From: Bradyrhizobium sp. AZCC 2262 | GTDB taxonomy: Bacteria; Pseudomonadota; Alphaproteobacteria; Rhizobiales; Xanthobacteraceae | DNA length: 64,000 nt | Reading direction: 5' to 3' | Assembly (NCBI RefSeq): GCF_036924535.1 | Contig: NZ_JAZHRT010000001.1 | Location: forward strand, 2,170,001-2,234,000 | Part shown: positions 8,943-17,879 of the stretch, piece by piece | Position numbering within the stretch: the first letter of the stretch is position 1 | How the letters are laid out: every line of letters begins with the position of its first letter | Made by a program: the position numbers and the translations under genes | The notes under the pieces: model-generated | The model's input: only the letters and a program-made list of their open reading frames with translations | What the model was told of the DNA's origin: nothing | Databases searched by the model: none

Positions 8943-9875
8943 ATGACCATGCTGCAAATGCTCCGGACGAGCGGGCGCGCTGACCGCAAGGCAAGGCCAC
9001 GTGGGCAGATCCTGCCGTACGTGCTGAGCCTGCCGGCGCTGCTCGTCTGTGTGGCCATCCTCGTTCCGTTCGTAACGGCGGCGATCTATTCGCTGCAGCG
9101 CTATCGGTTGAACCTGCCATATCTGCGCGGCTTCATCGGTGTGCAGAACTATATCGATTTCTTCTCTGATCCCGCCTTCTGGAATACGCTCCGCATCTCG
9201 CTCACCTATACCGCATTGACCGTTGTGCTCGAGCTCCTGCTCGGTCTTGCGATCGCGCTGCTGCTGCGGCGGCCGACCCGGTTCCACAATGCAGTCTCGA
9301 TCGCGCTGCTGTTGCCGTTGATGACCGCGCCCGCCATCGCGGCGTTGATGTGGAAGCTGATGACCAACCCGAGTTTCGGCATCCTGTCGTATCTGATCAG
9401 CCTGTTCGGCATCACTGATTTCAAATGGGCGTCCGATCCGTCGACCGCGCTGTTCACCGTGGTGCTGGTCGATATCTGGGTCTACACGCCCTTCATCATG
9501 ATCCTGCTGCTCGCCGGATTGCGGTCGCTGCCACGGCAGCCGTTCGAAGCGGCGGCGCTCGACGGGGTGCCGGCAAGTTTCGTATTCTTCCGGATCACGC
9601 TTCCGATGCTGGCGCCGTACATTATCACGGCCTCGCTGTTCCGCCTGCTCGACGCGATCCAGCAATTCGACATCATTTACGCCATGACGCAAGGCGGCCC
9701 CGGCGACCGGCTGATGGTGTTTCAGGTCCAGGCCTATCTCGAATTCTTTCAATATACCAATGTGGGCCGCTCGACCGCGCTGTTGATGATCCTTTGGCTC
9801 ATCACCAATATCCTGTCGAATATCTTCATCAAGAACTGGCTGCGGCTGCGCGAACGCGCGCGCCATCAGGCGTGA
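8943..9875 (+). CDS. ABC importer permease, MalF/UgpA type
   Basis: Inner-membrane permease, 310 residues with six predicted hydrophobic segments starting near residue 25 (LPYVLSLPALLVCVAILVPF). The cytoplasmic EAA loop that docks on the ATPase is visible as FEAAALDGVPASFVFFRITLP near residues 201-221. It is the first of two permeases of the rightward transporter and ends 17 bp before the second. The family is firm; substrate unknown. Confidence 0.88.
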   Translation: MTMLQMLRTSGRADRKARPRGQILPYVLSLPALLVCVAILVPFVTAAIYSLQRYRLNLPYLRGFIGVQNYIDFFSDPAFWNTLRISLTYTALTVVLELLLGLAIALLLRRPTRFHNAVSIALLLPLMTAPAIAALMWKLMTNPSFGILSYLISLFGITDFKWASDPSTALFTVVLVDIWVYTPFIMILLLAGLRSLPRQPFEAAALDGVPASFVFFRITLPMLAPYIITASLFRLLDAIQQFDIIYAMTQGGPGDRLMVFQVQAYLEFFQYTNVGRSTALLMILWLITNILSNIFIKNWLRLRERARHQA

Positions 9876-9892
9876 CGTCGGGGAGAGCGGCG

Positions 9893-10750
9893 ATGGAACA
9901 TGTCAGTCTTGCAGGTCGCATCTTCCGGGGCGTGGCGCTTACGCTCATCCTCGTCTTCTTCATGTTTCCGATCTTCTGGATCCTCTTGATGTCGTTCCAG
10001 ACCAACGAGCAGATCCTGCGGATTCCGCCCCGCATCTATTTCGAACCGACGCTCGCCAATTACGAGGCGCTGATCTCGGGTCAGTTGCGTACCGCGGCTG
10101 GCAATCTCCAGATCTCCTTCATGCGGAATCTCTTCAACAGCTTTGTGCTGTCGAGCGCGGCGGTGGTGTTGGCGTTGCTGTTGGGTGTGCCGGCGGCCTA
10201 CGCCTTTGCGCGTTACAAGTTCCGGCTGGGCGAGACGATTGCGTTCACGCTGCTGTCGTTCCGCTTCGCGCCGCCGCTGCTCGTGCTGCTGCCGCTGTCG
10301 CTCTACTATCAGCAGCTCGGTCTCAATGACACCTATTTCGGCATCGTCTGGGTCTATCAGCTGATCGCGCTGCCTTTGATCCTGTGGATCGTGCGCGGCT
10401 ATTTTGAGGATATGAGCCCCGACATCGAGCACGCCTATCGCCTTGCCGGCCATTCCTGGCGTGAGGCGTTCACGCGCATCGCCGTCCCGCTTGCCGGCCC
10501 CGGTATCGCGGCCGCCGGGCTCCTGTCGTTCATCTTCTGCTGGAACAATTTTATCTTTGCCTTGATCCTTGCCTCCGCCGACAAGCAGCCGGTGACGGTG
10601 GGCGCGCTTGCTTTCGTCACCGCTTCGGGCATTCAGTATGGCCAGATCGCCGCGGCGATTGTGCTGTCGGTGATGCCGACCTTGCTGCTCGCGCTCTATG
10701 CGCAGCGCTATCTGGTCGAAGGCCTGTCGCTCGGCGCGGTGAAAGGCTGA
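9893..10750 (+). CDS. ABC importer permease, MalG/UgpE type
   Basis: Inner-membrane permease of about 285 residues that pairs with the preceding permease. The start at 9893 (MEHVSLAG) was chosen because it follows GGGGAGAG and the hydrophobic segment begins at about residue 17. The extra upstream in-frame sequence lies in another frame of the first permease and reads as noise. The EAA loop is IEHAYRLAGHSWREAFTRIAVP, a little degenerate (AYRLAG instead of EAAxxDG), followed by a C-terminal membrane pair. It ends four bases before the first ATPase gene. Confidence 0.88.
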   Translation: MEHVSLAGRIFRGVALTLILVFFMFPIFWILLMSFQTNEQILRIPPRIYFEPTLANYEALISGQLRTAAGNLQISFMRNLFNSFVLSSAAVVLALLLGVPAAYAFARYKFRLGETIAFTLLSFRFAPPLLVLLPLSLYYQQLGLNDTYFGIVWVYQLIALPLILWIVRGYFEDMSPDIEHAYRLAGHSWREAFTRIAVPLAGPGIAAAGLLSFIFCWNNFIFALILASADKQPVTVGALAFVTASGIQYGQIAAAIVLSVMPTLLLALYAQRYLVEGLSLGAVKG

Positions 10751-10754
10751 TTGG

Positions 10755-11858
10755 ATGGCGCGGCTCGAACTTAGATCCGTCGGCAAGAGCTTTGGCGTGG
10801 TGCGCCCGGCCGACGGTGTTTCGTTGACCGTTGAGCCCGGTGAAATCGTCGCAGTCTTCGGGCCGTCCGGGAGTGGGAAGACGGTGCTCCTGCGCATGAT
10901 TGCGGGCATGTTCGAACCAGATGATGGCGATATCCTTGTTGGCGGCCGCTCCATGATCGGCGCCGCGCCGGAGCGGCGCGGGATCGGCATGGCGTTCCAG
11001 AATTTCGCGCTGTTCCCGCACATGACCGCGCGCGAAAATATTGCGAGCGGGCTGGGAGCAAAGGCCGCCGCATCCGACGCAGCTCCGCGAGTTGAGGCGA
11101 TCAGCCGGCTGCTAAAGATCGAGCACGTGCTTGGTCATGCCCCGCGCGAATTGTCCAACGGCCAGAAGCAACGGACGGCGCTGGCGCGCGCGCTAATCGG
11201 CAACCCGGATGTGCTTTTGCTGGATGATCCGCTGCGCAACGTTGACGCCAAGTTGCGCTACGAAATGAGGCTGGAACTGCCGAACCTGTTGCGCCGCGGC
11301 GCTGCGGCGGTCCTCTACGTAACCCAGGATTATCGGGAAGCAATGGCGATCGCAGACCGCATCGCGGTGCTGGTCGACGGTCGGCTCGAGCAGGTCGCAT
11401 CCGCCGAGCAGATCTATGTCACGCCGACATCGGTTGCGGTCGCGCGGTTGTTCGGCGATCCCAGCATCAATCTCGCTGAGGTCACGCCTTTCGTCGAGCA
11501 TGGCACGCTGTCGGCGATGGTTTCTGGCGCTAAGGTGCGACTCGGCTCGGCCGATGGGCATCTGCCGGACTGTCCGTGTTGGCTCGGCGTCCGGCCCGAG
11601 GATCTGGTGATTTCATTCTCCAACAGCGAGGACGCGATACCGGCCCGCATTCTCGCCGTCACTCCGATGCACGAGAAGGCGGTGTTGCTGCTGCGGCTTT
11701 CGGACGCGACGGAGTGGCTTACGGCGCTGCCGCCGGACGCGTCGCACGCCGCTGCCAATGACGCGGTCTTCGTCCGCTTCGCGCCGGAAGCCGCGCTGTT
11801 GTTCGATCGCACGACAGGGCTTCGAATAGGTCTGTCGCACCGGCGGCAGGCGGCGTGA
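10755..11858 (+). CDS. ABC transporter ATPase 1, degenerate catalytic site (GlpS/UgpC-like)
   Basis: Cytoplasmic nucleotide-binding subunit of 367 residues with a C-terminal TOBE-like domain. Walker A is GPSGSGKT (residues about 36-43), the Q-loop AFQNFALFP is normal, and the signature is LSNGQKQR. Two catalytic positions differ from the family rule: the Walker B glutamate is Asp (LLLDDP, Asp158) and the switch histidine is Gln (VTQDYREA, Gln191). It is followed 10 bp later by a second ATPase with a normal Glu and His. Rhizobial glycerol transporters (GlpS/GlpT) also use two different ATPases. A heterodimer with one weak hydrolytic site is inferred. Confidence 0.87.
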   Translation: MARLELRSVGKSFGVVRPADGVSLTVEPGEIVAVFGPSGSGKTVLLRMIAGMFEPDDGDILVGGRSMIGAAPERRGIGMAFQNFALFPHMTARENIASGLGAKAAASDAAPRVEAISRLLKIEHVLGHAPRELSNGQKQRTALARALIGNPDVLLLDDPLRNVDAKLRYEMRLELPNLLRRGAAAVLYVTQDYREAMAIADRIAVLVDGRLEQVASAEQIYVTPTSVAVARLFGDPSINLAEVTPFVEHGTLSAMVSGAKVRLGSADGHLPDCPCWLGVRPEDLVISFSNSEDAIPARILAVTPMHEKAVLLLRLSDATEWLTALPPDASHAAANDAVFVRFAPEAALLFDRTTGLRIGLSHRRQAA

Positions 11859-11868
11859 TGGGAGCGGG

Positions 11869-12990
11869 ATGACCATGGGCACGCTCGAACTTCGCGATCT
11901 CGACAAGGTGTACCGCAGCCGCGGCAAGCCGCCGGTGCATGCCGTCCGCTCCCTCAACATGAACATCGAGAAGGGCGAGATCGTTGCGCTGTTGGGATCG
12001 TCAGGATGCGGAAAGACCTCAACGTTGCGTATGATTGCGGGCTTCGAGAGTGTGACGGCAGGCTCGATCGCGCTGCGCGGGCGGCGGATCGACGAGCTGC
12101 CGCCGGCGCGCCGGAAGGTGGCAATGGCCTTCGAAGGCTATTCGCTCTATCCGCCGCTGACCGTCCGCCAGAACATCGCGTTCGCGCTGAAATCCCAGCA
12201 GCTGTCGCGGAGCGAGGTATCGCGCCGCGTCGATGCCGTCGCCCGGCTGGTCGAGATCGATGACATTCTGGAGAGTTTTCCGCGTGCGATTTCTGGAGGG
12301 CAGCAGCAGCGCGTCTCGCTGGCGCGCGCACTGGTGCGGGATGCCGATCTCTATTTGCTGGACGAGCCGATGGGGCAGCTCGAACCGCAGCTGCGGGCGG
12401 TGCTGCGTGGCCGGATCAAGAATCTGCTCGCAGAGCGTGAGATGACCGCGATCTTCGTCACCCACGATCAGACCGAGGCGAGCGCGCTGGCCGATCGTAT
12501 CGCGGTCATGGAAGATGGGGTGCTGCAGCAATTCGCGAGCGAGAAGGAGCTGAAGAACCGCCCCGCCAACCTGTTCGTCGCAAGCTTCATCGGCGAGCCG
12601 CCGATGAACCTGCTCGCGGCAGATGTCGCACCGTCGGATGGCGGCTTCCGCCTGTCGGTCGGCTCGGACATAACCTTTCAGATCCGAGGCGACGTACTTG
12701 AACCTGCGGCGGAAAAGGCACTTGGCGAGCTGCCGCGCGTGCGGGTAGGCATCCGGCCGCAGAAGATCGCCGTCGGGACGGGGGATGTGCGGGTGCGCGT
12801 CATCTCCAACCAATGGCTTGGCGATCAATCGCATATCGCCGGCGAATGTGCCGGCAACCTGCTGATTGCCGTGATTCCGAGCCGGATTGCAGCACGGCCG
12901 GGAGACATCGTTCAGTTCGCGCTGGAGCCGCGTCACCTGCACATTTTCGGCCCCGATGGAGCTTGCATTCACCACGCGGAGGTTTCCTGA
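11869..12990 (+). CDS. ABC transporter ATPase 2 (GlpT/UgpC-like)
   Basis: Second nucleotide-binding subunit, 373 residues, with a C-terminal TOBE domain (roughly residues 240-365). Walker A is GSSGCGKT, the signature ISGGQQQR, Walker B LYLLDEP with its catalytic Glu, and the H-loop VTHDQTEA is normal. Two positions are unusual: the Q-loop Gln is Glu (AFEGYSLYP, Glu89) and the D-loop reads GQLE. The start at 11869 follows GGAG. It probably forms a heterodimer with the preceding ATPase, contributing the competent Walker B and switch residues while the partner supplies a weaker signature. Confidence 0.87.
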   Translation: MTMGTLELRDLDKVYRSRGKPPVHAVRSLNMNIEKGEIVALLGSSGCGKTSTLRMIAGFESVTAGSIALRGRRIDELPPARRKVAMAFEGYSLYPPLTVRQNIAFALKSQQLSRSEVSRRVDAVARLVEIDDILESFPRAISGGQQQRVSLARALVRDADLYLLDEPMGQLEPQLRAVLRGRIKNLLAEREMTAIFVTHDQTEASALADRIAVMEDGVLQQFASEKELKNRPANLFVASFIGEPPMNLLAADVAPSDGGFRLSVGSDITFQIRGDVLEPAAEKALGELPRVRVGIRPQKIAVGTGDVRVRVISNQWLGDQSHIAGECAGNLLIAVIPSRIAARPGDIVQFALEPRHLHIFGPDGACIHHAEVS

Positions 12991-12992
12991 CA

Positions 12993-14573
12993 ATGGCCTC
13001 CACGCGCAGCCGAGACGTGATCATCGGCATCGATGCCGGCACTTCGTTGATCAAGACCGTGGCGTTCACGCGGGATGGCCGGCAGCTCGGCGACTTCTGC
13101 CTGCCGAATACCTACAGCACGTTGCCCGGCGGTCGCGTCGAGCAGGACATGTCGCGCACCTGGAATGATACCGTTGCGGCGCTTTGCGGGCTTGCAACGA
13201 AGGTACCTGATCTTGCCGCGCGCGCAGCTGCCATCGCGGTCACCGGGCAGGGCGACGGCACGTGGCTCGTTGACAGCGACGGCCGGCCAGTCGGACCGGC
13301 GCTGCTCTGGCTCGACTCGCGTGCGGCCGCGCTGGTCGAGGCGATCCGCGGCAGCGAGCGCAACGCGCCTCTTTATCGGCGTACCGGCTCCGGGCTCAAC
13401 GCCTGCCAGCAGGGGCCGCAATTGGCCTGGCTGCACACGCACGCTCCCGAGATCCTGTCGCGGGCCACGACGGCCTTTCACTGCAAGGACTGGCTCTACT
13501 TCCTGCTTACCGGCAAGCGCGCAACAGACCCGTCAGAGGCGACATTCTCGTGCGGCGACTTCCGAAAACGTTGTTTTGACACCGAAACGGCGCGACTGAT
13601 CGGCATTGCCGATCTGGTCAAACTGCTTCCCGAGGTTGTTGACGGTGCTTCCGTGACGCATCCGCTCAACGCTGCCGCCGCGGCGGAGACAGGCCTGCCC
13701 GAAGGTGTGCCGGTTTGTCTCGGTTATGTCGACGTGATCTGCACGGCGCTTGGCGCGGGGCTCTATGACCCGGATCCGGAGGTCGGCTGCACCATCGTCG
13801 GTTCGACCGGGATGCATATGCGGCTTGTTCGAAACGCGGACGCGGTGACGCTGAACACCGAGGCGACCGGCTACACCATGGCATTCCCGGTGCCCGGCCA
13901 TTACGCTCAGATGCAATCCAACATGGCGGCCACGCTGAACATCGACTGGTTGCTCGATCTGGCGCTGGACCTCCTTGCCGTCGAGGGCGTAACCCGGTCG
14001 AGAGGCGACCTGATCGGCCGGCTTGACGAGGAAGTGCTGCAGGCGAAGCCGGGTGAGGTGCTGTTTCATCCTTTCATCTCCGATGCCGGCGAGCGCGGTC
14101 CGTTCGTGGCCCACGACGCTTGCGCGCAATTCTTCGGCTTGCGCTCGCGCCATCGCTACCGGGACCTGATGCGGGCGGTGATGGAGGGGCTCGCTTTCGC
14201 AGCGCGCGATTGCTACGCCGCCATGGGCGCTCTGCCGCGCGACGTGCGGATCACCGGCGGCGCGGCGCGCAGCCGCGCCCTTGGCGCCATCCTCGGTGCC
14301 GCGCTGGACTGCGATATCCAGGTCTGCAGCCGCGGCGAGGCAGGGGCTGCGGGGGCGGCGATGATCGCGGCCGTGGCGATCGGCTTCTATCCGGACATGA
14401 CCGCCTGCGCCGACGATTGGGTGAGGCCGCATCTCAACGCGCCGCAGAAGCCGGATGCCGCGCTGGCGAGGCGCTATGCGCAGATGTTCCCGGCCTATCT
14501 CGATGCGCGCCTTGCATCGCGGCCGATCTGGAAGCGGCTTGCTGCGCTGCGCGCGGGAGGCGACCATGTCTAG
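12993..14573 (+). CDS. FGGY family carbohydrate/polyol kinase (rightward operon)
   Basis: ATP-dependent kinase of 526 residues, full family length. The N-terminal phosphate loop is VIIGIDAGTSLIKT, with IAVTGQGDGTWLVD and the FGGY-type substrate loop ALLWLDSRAAALV, then IVGSTGMHM and the C-terminal adenosine region RITGGAARSRALG. The start at 12993 (MASTRSRD), two bases after the ATPase 2 stop, is preferred over an in-frame extension inside the ATPase gene. Its 3' end overlaps the next gene by 8 bp. In erythritol operons an FGGY kinase (EryA) pairs with a GlpD-like dehydrogenase (EryB), as here, so polyol phosphorylation is a good working idea, not a proof. Confidence 0.88.
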   Translation: MASTRSRDVIIGIDAGTSLIKTVAFTRDGRQLGDFCLPNTYSTLPGGRVEQDMSRTWNDTVAALCGLATKVPDLAARAAAIAVTGQGDGTWLVDSDGRPVGPALLWLDSRAAALVEAIRGSERNAPLYRRTGSGLNACQQGPQLAWLHTHAPEILSRATTAFHCKDWLYFLLTGKRATDPSEATFSCGDFRKRCFDTETARLIGIADLVKLLPEVVDGASVTHPLNAAAAAETGLPEGVPVCLGYVDVICTALGAGLYDPDPEVGCTIVGSTGMHMRLVRNADAVTLNTEATGYTMAFPVPGHYAQMQSNMAATLNIDWLLDLALDLLAVEGVTRSRGDLIGRLDEEVLQAKPGEVLFHPFISDAGERGPFVAHDACAQFFGLRSRHRYRDLMRAVMEGLAFAARDCYAAMGALPRDVRITGGAARSRALGAILGAALDCDIQVCSRGEAGAAGAAMIAAVAIGFYPDMTACADDWVRPHLNAPQKPDAALARRYAQMFPAYLDARLASRPIWKRLAALRAGGDHV

Positions 14574-15606
14574 TTCGATCGCCATCGTCGGGGATCGCTT
14601 CATGCTGCCGTCGGTCTTTGCCGAGCGGATCGCGGCTGCCTGCGGCAACGGCGTCAATATCCGCACGCTGGAGCAACCCTGGCCGGACGAGCCGATGGAG
14701 CACGGCTACGCGGGCTCGACGCTCGATGGGTTGAAGGAGTTCATGGGCCATCCCGATGAGATCGCTGATTTCATCGGCGACGCCACGCTTCTCGTCACTC
14801 ATCTGGCGCCGATCTCGCGGTCGATGCTCGAGCGGCTGCCGAAGCTCAAATTCATCGCGGTCTCGCGCGGAGGCCCGGTCAATATCGATATGAAAGCGGC
14901 ACGCGATCACAACGTGCTGGTCGTCAATACGCCCGGTCGCAACGCCAGTGCGGTGGCCGAATTCACGATCGGCGCCATACTCGCCGAGACGCGGCTCATC
15001 CGCAGCGGCCATGAGGCGCTGCGGGCGGGCGAATGGCGCGGCGATCTCTATCGGGCCGATCGCGCGGGGCGCGAGCTCGGCGAAATGACCGTCGGGATCA
15101 TAGGTTATGGTGCGATCGGCAGCCGCGTGGTGAAACTGCTCAAGGCTTTCGGCTGCAAGCTCCTGGTGGCCGATCCTTATGTCCAGCTCAGCGCGGCGGA
15201 CCGCGACGATGGCGTCGAACTTGTCGCGCTTGAGCAATTGCTGGCGCGCGCCGACGTCATCAGCCTGCACGCGCGGGTGACGCGTGAGACTACCGGATTC
15301 ATCGGCCGCGAGGCGCTCGCGCGGCTGAAGAAGGGCGCGTTTCTGATCAATAGCGCGCGCGGTCCGCTGGTCGATTATCAGGCGCTTTACGATGCGCTGG
15401 CGTCCGGCCAGCTCGGCGGTGCCATGCTCGACACTTTCGCTGTTGAGCCGGTGCCGCCCGACTGGCCGCTGCTGCGACTGCCAAACGTCACGCTGACGCC
15501 TCACATCGCCGGCGCTTCCGTGCGCACTGTCACCATCGCCGCCGATCAGGCGGCCGAAGAGGTTCGCCGCTTTCTCGCGGGCGAGCCGCCGCTCAATCCG
15601 TGCTGA
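14566..15606 (+). CDS. D-isomer-specific 2-hydroxyacid dehydrogenase family protein
   Basis: NAD(P)-dependent oxidoreductase of 346 residues. The Rossmann motif IIGYGAIGSRV lies near residues 176-186; the catalytic triad is Arg in SARGPLVD, Glu in FAVEPVP and His in LTPHIAGAS. The start at 14566 (MSSSIAIVG) overlaps the end of the kinase gene by 8 bp, after a GGGAGG site. It sits between the kinase and aldolase genes, so it may act on a sugar acid or its phosphate in the same pathway (for example a phosphoglycerate-type or erythronate-phosphate-type substrate). The exact substrate cannot be named. Confidence 0.85.
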   Translation: MSSSIAIVGDRFMLPSVFAERIAAACGNGVNIRTLEQPWPDEPMEHGYAGSTLDGLKEFMGHPDEIADFIGDATLLVTHLAPISRSMLERLPKLKFIAVSRGGPVNIDMKAARDHNVLVVNTPGRNASAVAEFTIGAILAETRLIRSGHEALRAGEWRGDLYRADRAGRELGEMTVGIIGYGAIGSRVVKLLKAFGCKLLVADPYVQLSAADRDDGVELVALEQLLARADVISLHARVTRETTGFIGREALARLKKGAFLINSARGPLVDYQALYDALASGQLGGAMLDTFAVEPVPPDWPLLRLPNVTLTPHIAGASVRTVTIAADQAAEEVRRFLAGEPPLNPC

Positions 15607-15621
15607 AGAAGGGATCACGAC

Positions 15622-16359
15622 ATGACCCGTGAGGAACGACAATTGCGCGAGGCGATCATCGCCAAGTGCCGATGGATGAACGCGTCGGGTCTCAATCAGG
15701 GCACCTCCGGCAACATCTCCGCCCGCTATAAGGACAGGATGCTGATCACGCCGTCAGCGACGCCGTATGACGCCATGAAGCCGGAGATGATTGCGTCGAT
15801 GCCGCTCGAGGGCGCGTACGGAGAATGGACCGGGCCGCTGCAGCCGTCGACCGAATGGCGCTTCCATCTCGACATCATGCGTGCCCGCCCGGATGTTGGC
15901 GGCATCGTCCACACCCATTCTACCTATGCCACCGTACTCGCCATTGCGCGCAAGTCGATCCCGGCCTGCCATTACATGATGGCGGCGTTTGGCGGGACTG
16001 ACATCCGCTGCGCGGGCTACGCGCGCTACGGCACCAAGGAATTGTCGGAGCTTGCAATCGCGGCGCTGGAGGGCCGCAACGGCTGCTTGCTGGCCAATCA
16101 TGGCATGATCGCGCTGGGGGCCAATCTGGACAAAGCCATGTGGCTCGCTGTCGAACTCGAGACGATCGCGCGGCAATATTACCTTTCGCTCGCCCTCGGC
16201 TCTGCCTGCACCCTCAGCGAGGAGGAAATCGCGGAAACGGCGAAAGGATTTTCGACCTACGGTCCGCAGACCTCGCAGCCCAAGCCAACGACGAAGGCGC
16301 GCGCATCGGCCAAGGCCGCGCCGCGCCGGGCAGAGAAGAAGCGCAGCAGGAAACGATGA
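15622..16359 (+). CDS. Class II aldolase, fuculose/ribulose-phosphate aldolase type
   Basis: Zinc-dependent aldolase family, 245 residues. GTSGNISARY gives the phosphate-binding start, STEWRFH carries the catalytic Glu, VHTHSTYA the first two zinc histidines and ANHGMIALG the third. About 30 residues of Lys/Arg/Ala-rich tail follow the domain, which is unusual but low-complexity. Its stop overlaps the start of the next gene as ATGA. It should cleave a ketose phosphate produced by the kinase and GlpD-like dehydrogenase to DHAP and an aldehyde. The leftward operon encodes a different, longer class II aldolase. Confidence 0.85.
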   Translation: MTREERQLREAIIAKCRWMNASGLNQGTSGNISARYKDRMLITPSATPYDAMKPEMIASMPLEGAYGEWTGPLQPSTEWRFHLDIMRARPDVGGIVHTHSTYATVLAIARKSIPACHYMMAAFGGTDIRCAGYARYGTKELSELAIAALEGRNGCLLANHGMIALGANLDKAMWLAVELETIARQYYLSLALGSACTLSEEEIAETAKGFSTYGPQTSQPKPTTKARASAKAAPRRAEKKRSRKR

Positions 16360-17870
16360 CGGACACTGCGCCGGTCACGGGCAGGGATCACGGGCTGGTC
16401 GACATCGCCATCATCGGCGGCGGAATAAATGGGGCTGGCATCGCGCGCGATGCTGCTGGTCGCGGGCTGAAAGTCCTGCTTTGCGAGAAAGGCGATTTCG
16501 CAGAAGGCACATCGTCGCGCTCGGGCAAGCTCGTGCATGGTGGCTTGCGTTATCTCGAATATTACGAGTTCCGGCTGGTGCGCGAGGCCTTGATCGAGCG
16601 GGAAGTTCTGCTGGCCTCCGCTCCTCATATCATCTGGCCGCTTCGGTTCGTTCTCCCGCATTCGCCGGAGCAGCGCCCCGCATGGCTGGTTCGGGCCGGG
16701 CTGTTCCTCTACGATCATCTCGGCGGCCGCAAGCGACTGCCGCCAAGCCGCAGCCTCGACCTCTCGCGAGTTCCCGAAGGGATGCCGCTGCGGCCTGAGT
16801 TCCGGCGCGCCTTCGAATATTCCGATTGCTGGGTCGATGATGCGCGGCTCGTGATCCTCAATCTCGTCGATGCCGCGCGTAACGGCGCCCGGGTATTGCC
16901 GCGTACCCGCGCCGTACGCGCATGCAGGGAAGGGGACAGATGGCGGCTCGAGATGCAGGGCGAGGACGGCGGCGCGCAGGCCGTGCAAGCCGGCGTGCTC
17001 GTCAATGCGGCGGGACCCTGGGTGCAGGACGTCGTGCAGGGAGTAGCCGGCCTGAATTCCGCTCACAATGCGCGGCTTGTCAAAGGCAGCCATATAGTGG
17101 TGCCGAAATTCTGGAGCGGGCCGCATGCCTACCTGCTGCAGAACGACGATCGCCGCGTCATCTTCGTCAATCCGTATGAAGACAATCTTGCTCTGATCGG
17201 CACGACCGACATTCCCTATGATGGGTGCGCGGAGGAAGTGGCGATTGATGACGCCGAGGTCACGTATTTGCTGCAGGTGCTACGCCGCTACTTTCGAAAC
17301 GCACCGCAGGATCGCGACATCGTTCATGCTTTCTCCGGTGTTCGGCCGCTCTATGACGACAATTCGGAGAATCCGTCCGCCGTGACGCGGGACTATGTCT
17401 TCGAGATCGACGGCGCGCCGGAGCTTCCGCCGCTGCTTTCGATCTTCGGCGGCAAGATCACCACCTATCGCAGGCTGGCGGAACATGCGTTACAGCGCCT
17501 GGGACCCTGGTTTCCGAAGATGTCGCCGGCGTGGACTGCGCATAAGCCGCTGCCTGGCGGCGATATTCCCGGCACATTTGATGATTTCGCCGCGGATCTG
17601 GCCCGCGACTATGCCGGCCTCCCGCAGACGCTGGTCCATCACTGCGCGCGTCTGTATGGCACGCGCGCGCAGGAACTGCTGGGTTCAGCCCGTTCCTGCG
17701 CCGATCTTGGATGCCATTTCGGCGGAGACTTCTACGAACGCGAGGCGTCTTACCTTCGAGAAACGGAATGGGCCAGGAGCGCGGCCGATTTTCTGGAGCG
17801 GCGAACCAAGCATGGGCTGCATCTAACGGCAGCTCAGCGGGCCGTATTCGAAGCCAGCGTCGGAAGCTAA
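16356..17870 (+). CDS. FAD-dependent glycerol-3-phosphate dehydrogenase family (GlpD/EryB-like)
   Basis: Membrane-associated flavoprotein of 504 residues, close to E. coli GlpD length. The FAD-binding motif IIGGGINGAGIARDAAGRG is near residues 18-36, followed by the family signature GKLVHGGLRYLE; FGGKITTYR lies in the second FAD contact and a C-terminal accessory domain is present. It oxidises a polyol phosphate and passes electrons to quinone. In erythritol catabolism the same family (EryB) oxidises erythritol 4-phosphate. The start at 16356 overlaps the aldolase stop as ATGA, so the two are coupled. Whether the substrate is glycerol 3-phosphate or a longer polyol phosphate is open. Confidence 0.88.
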   Translation: MTDTAPVTGRDHGLVDIAIIGGGINGAGIARDAAGRGLKVLLCEKGDFAEGTSSRSGKLVHGGLRYLEYYEFRLVREALIEREVLLASAPHIIWPLRFVLPHSPEQRPAWLVRAGLFLYDHLGGRKRLPPSRSLDLSRVPEGMPLRPEFRRAFEYSDCWVDDARLVILNLVDAARNGARVLPRTRAVRACREGDRWRLEMQGEDGGAQAVQAGVLVNAAGPWVQDVVQGVAGLNSAHNARLVKGSHIVVPKFWSGPHAYLLQNDDRRVIFVNPYEDNLALIGTTDIPYDGCAEEVAIDDAEVTYLLQVLRRYFRNAPQDRDIVHAFSGVRPLYDDNSENPSAVTRDYVFEIDGAPELPPLLSIFGGKITTYRRLAEHALQRLGPWFPKMSPAWTAHKPLPGGDIPGTFDDFAADLARDYAGLPQTLVHHCARLYGTRAQELLGSARSCADLGCHFGGDFYEREASYLRETEWARSAADFLERRTKHGLHLTAAQRAVFEASVGS

Positions 17871-17879
17871 GTCCTCAAG

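Noticed and set aside
8790..9866. 358-residue minus-strand open frame
   Set aside because: Antisense to a permease gene; rich in Arg, Gln and His and without a family motif. A shadow of biased codon use.
9425..9892. In-frame N-terminal extension of the second permease
   Set aside because: It reads the first permease gene in another frame. The true start at 9893 has a ribosome-binding site and directly precedes a membrane helix.
13814..13821. GCATATGC inside the FGGY kinase gene
   Set aside because: It lies within coding sequence far from any start and encodes conserved kinase residues, so it is not counted as a MarR-type site.
13533..14666. 377-residue minus-strand open frame
   Set aside because: Antisense to the FGGY kinase; no motif, no ribosome-binding site.
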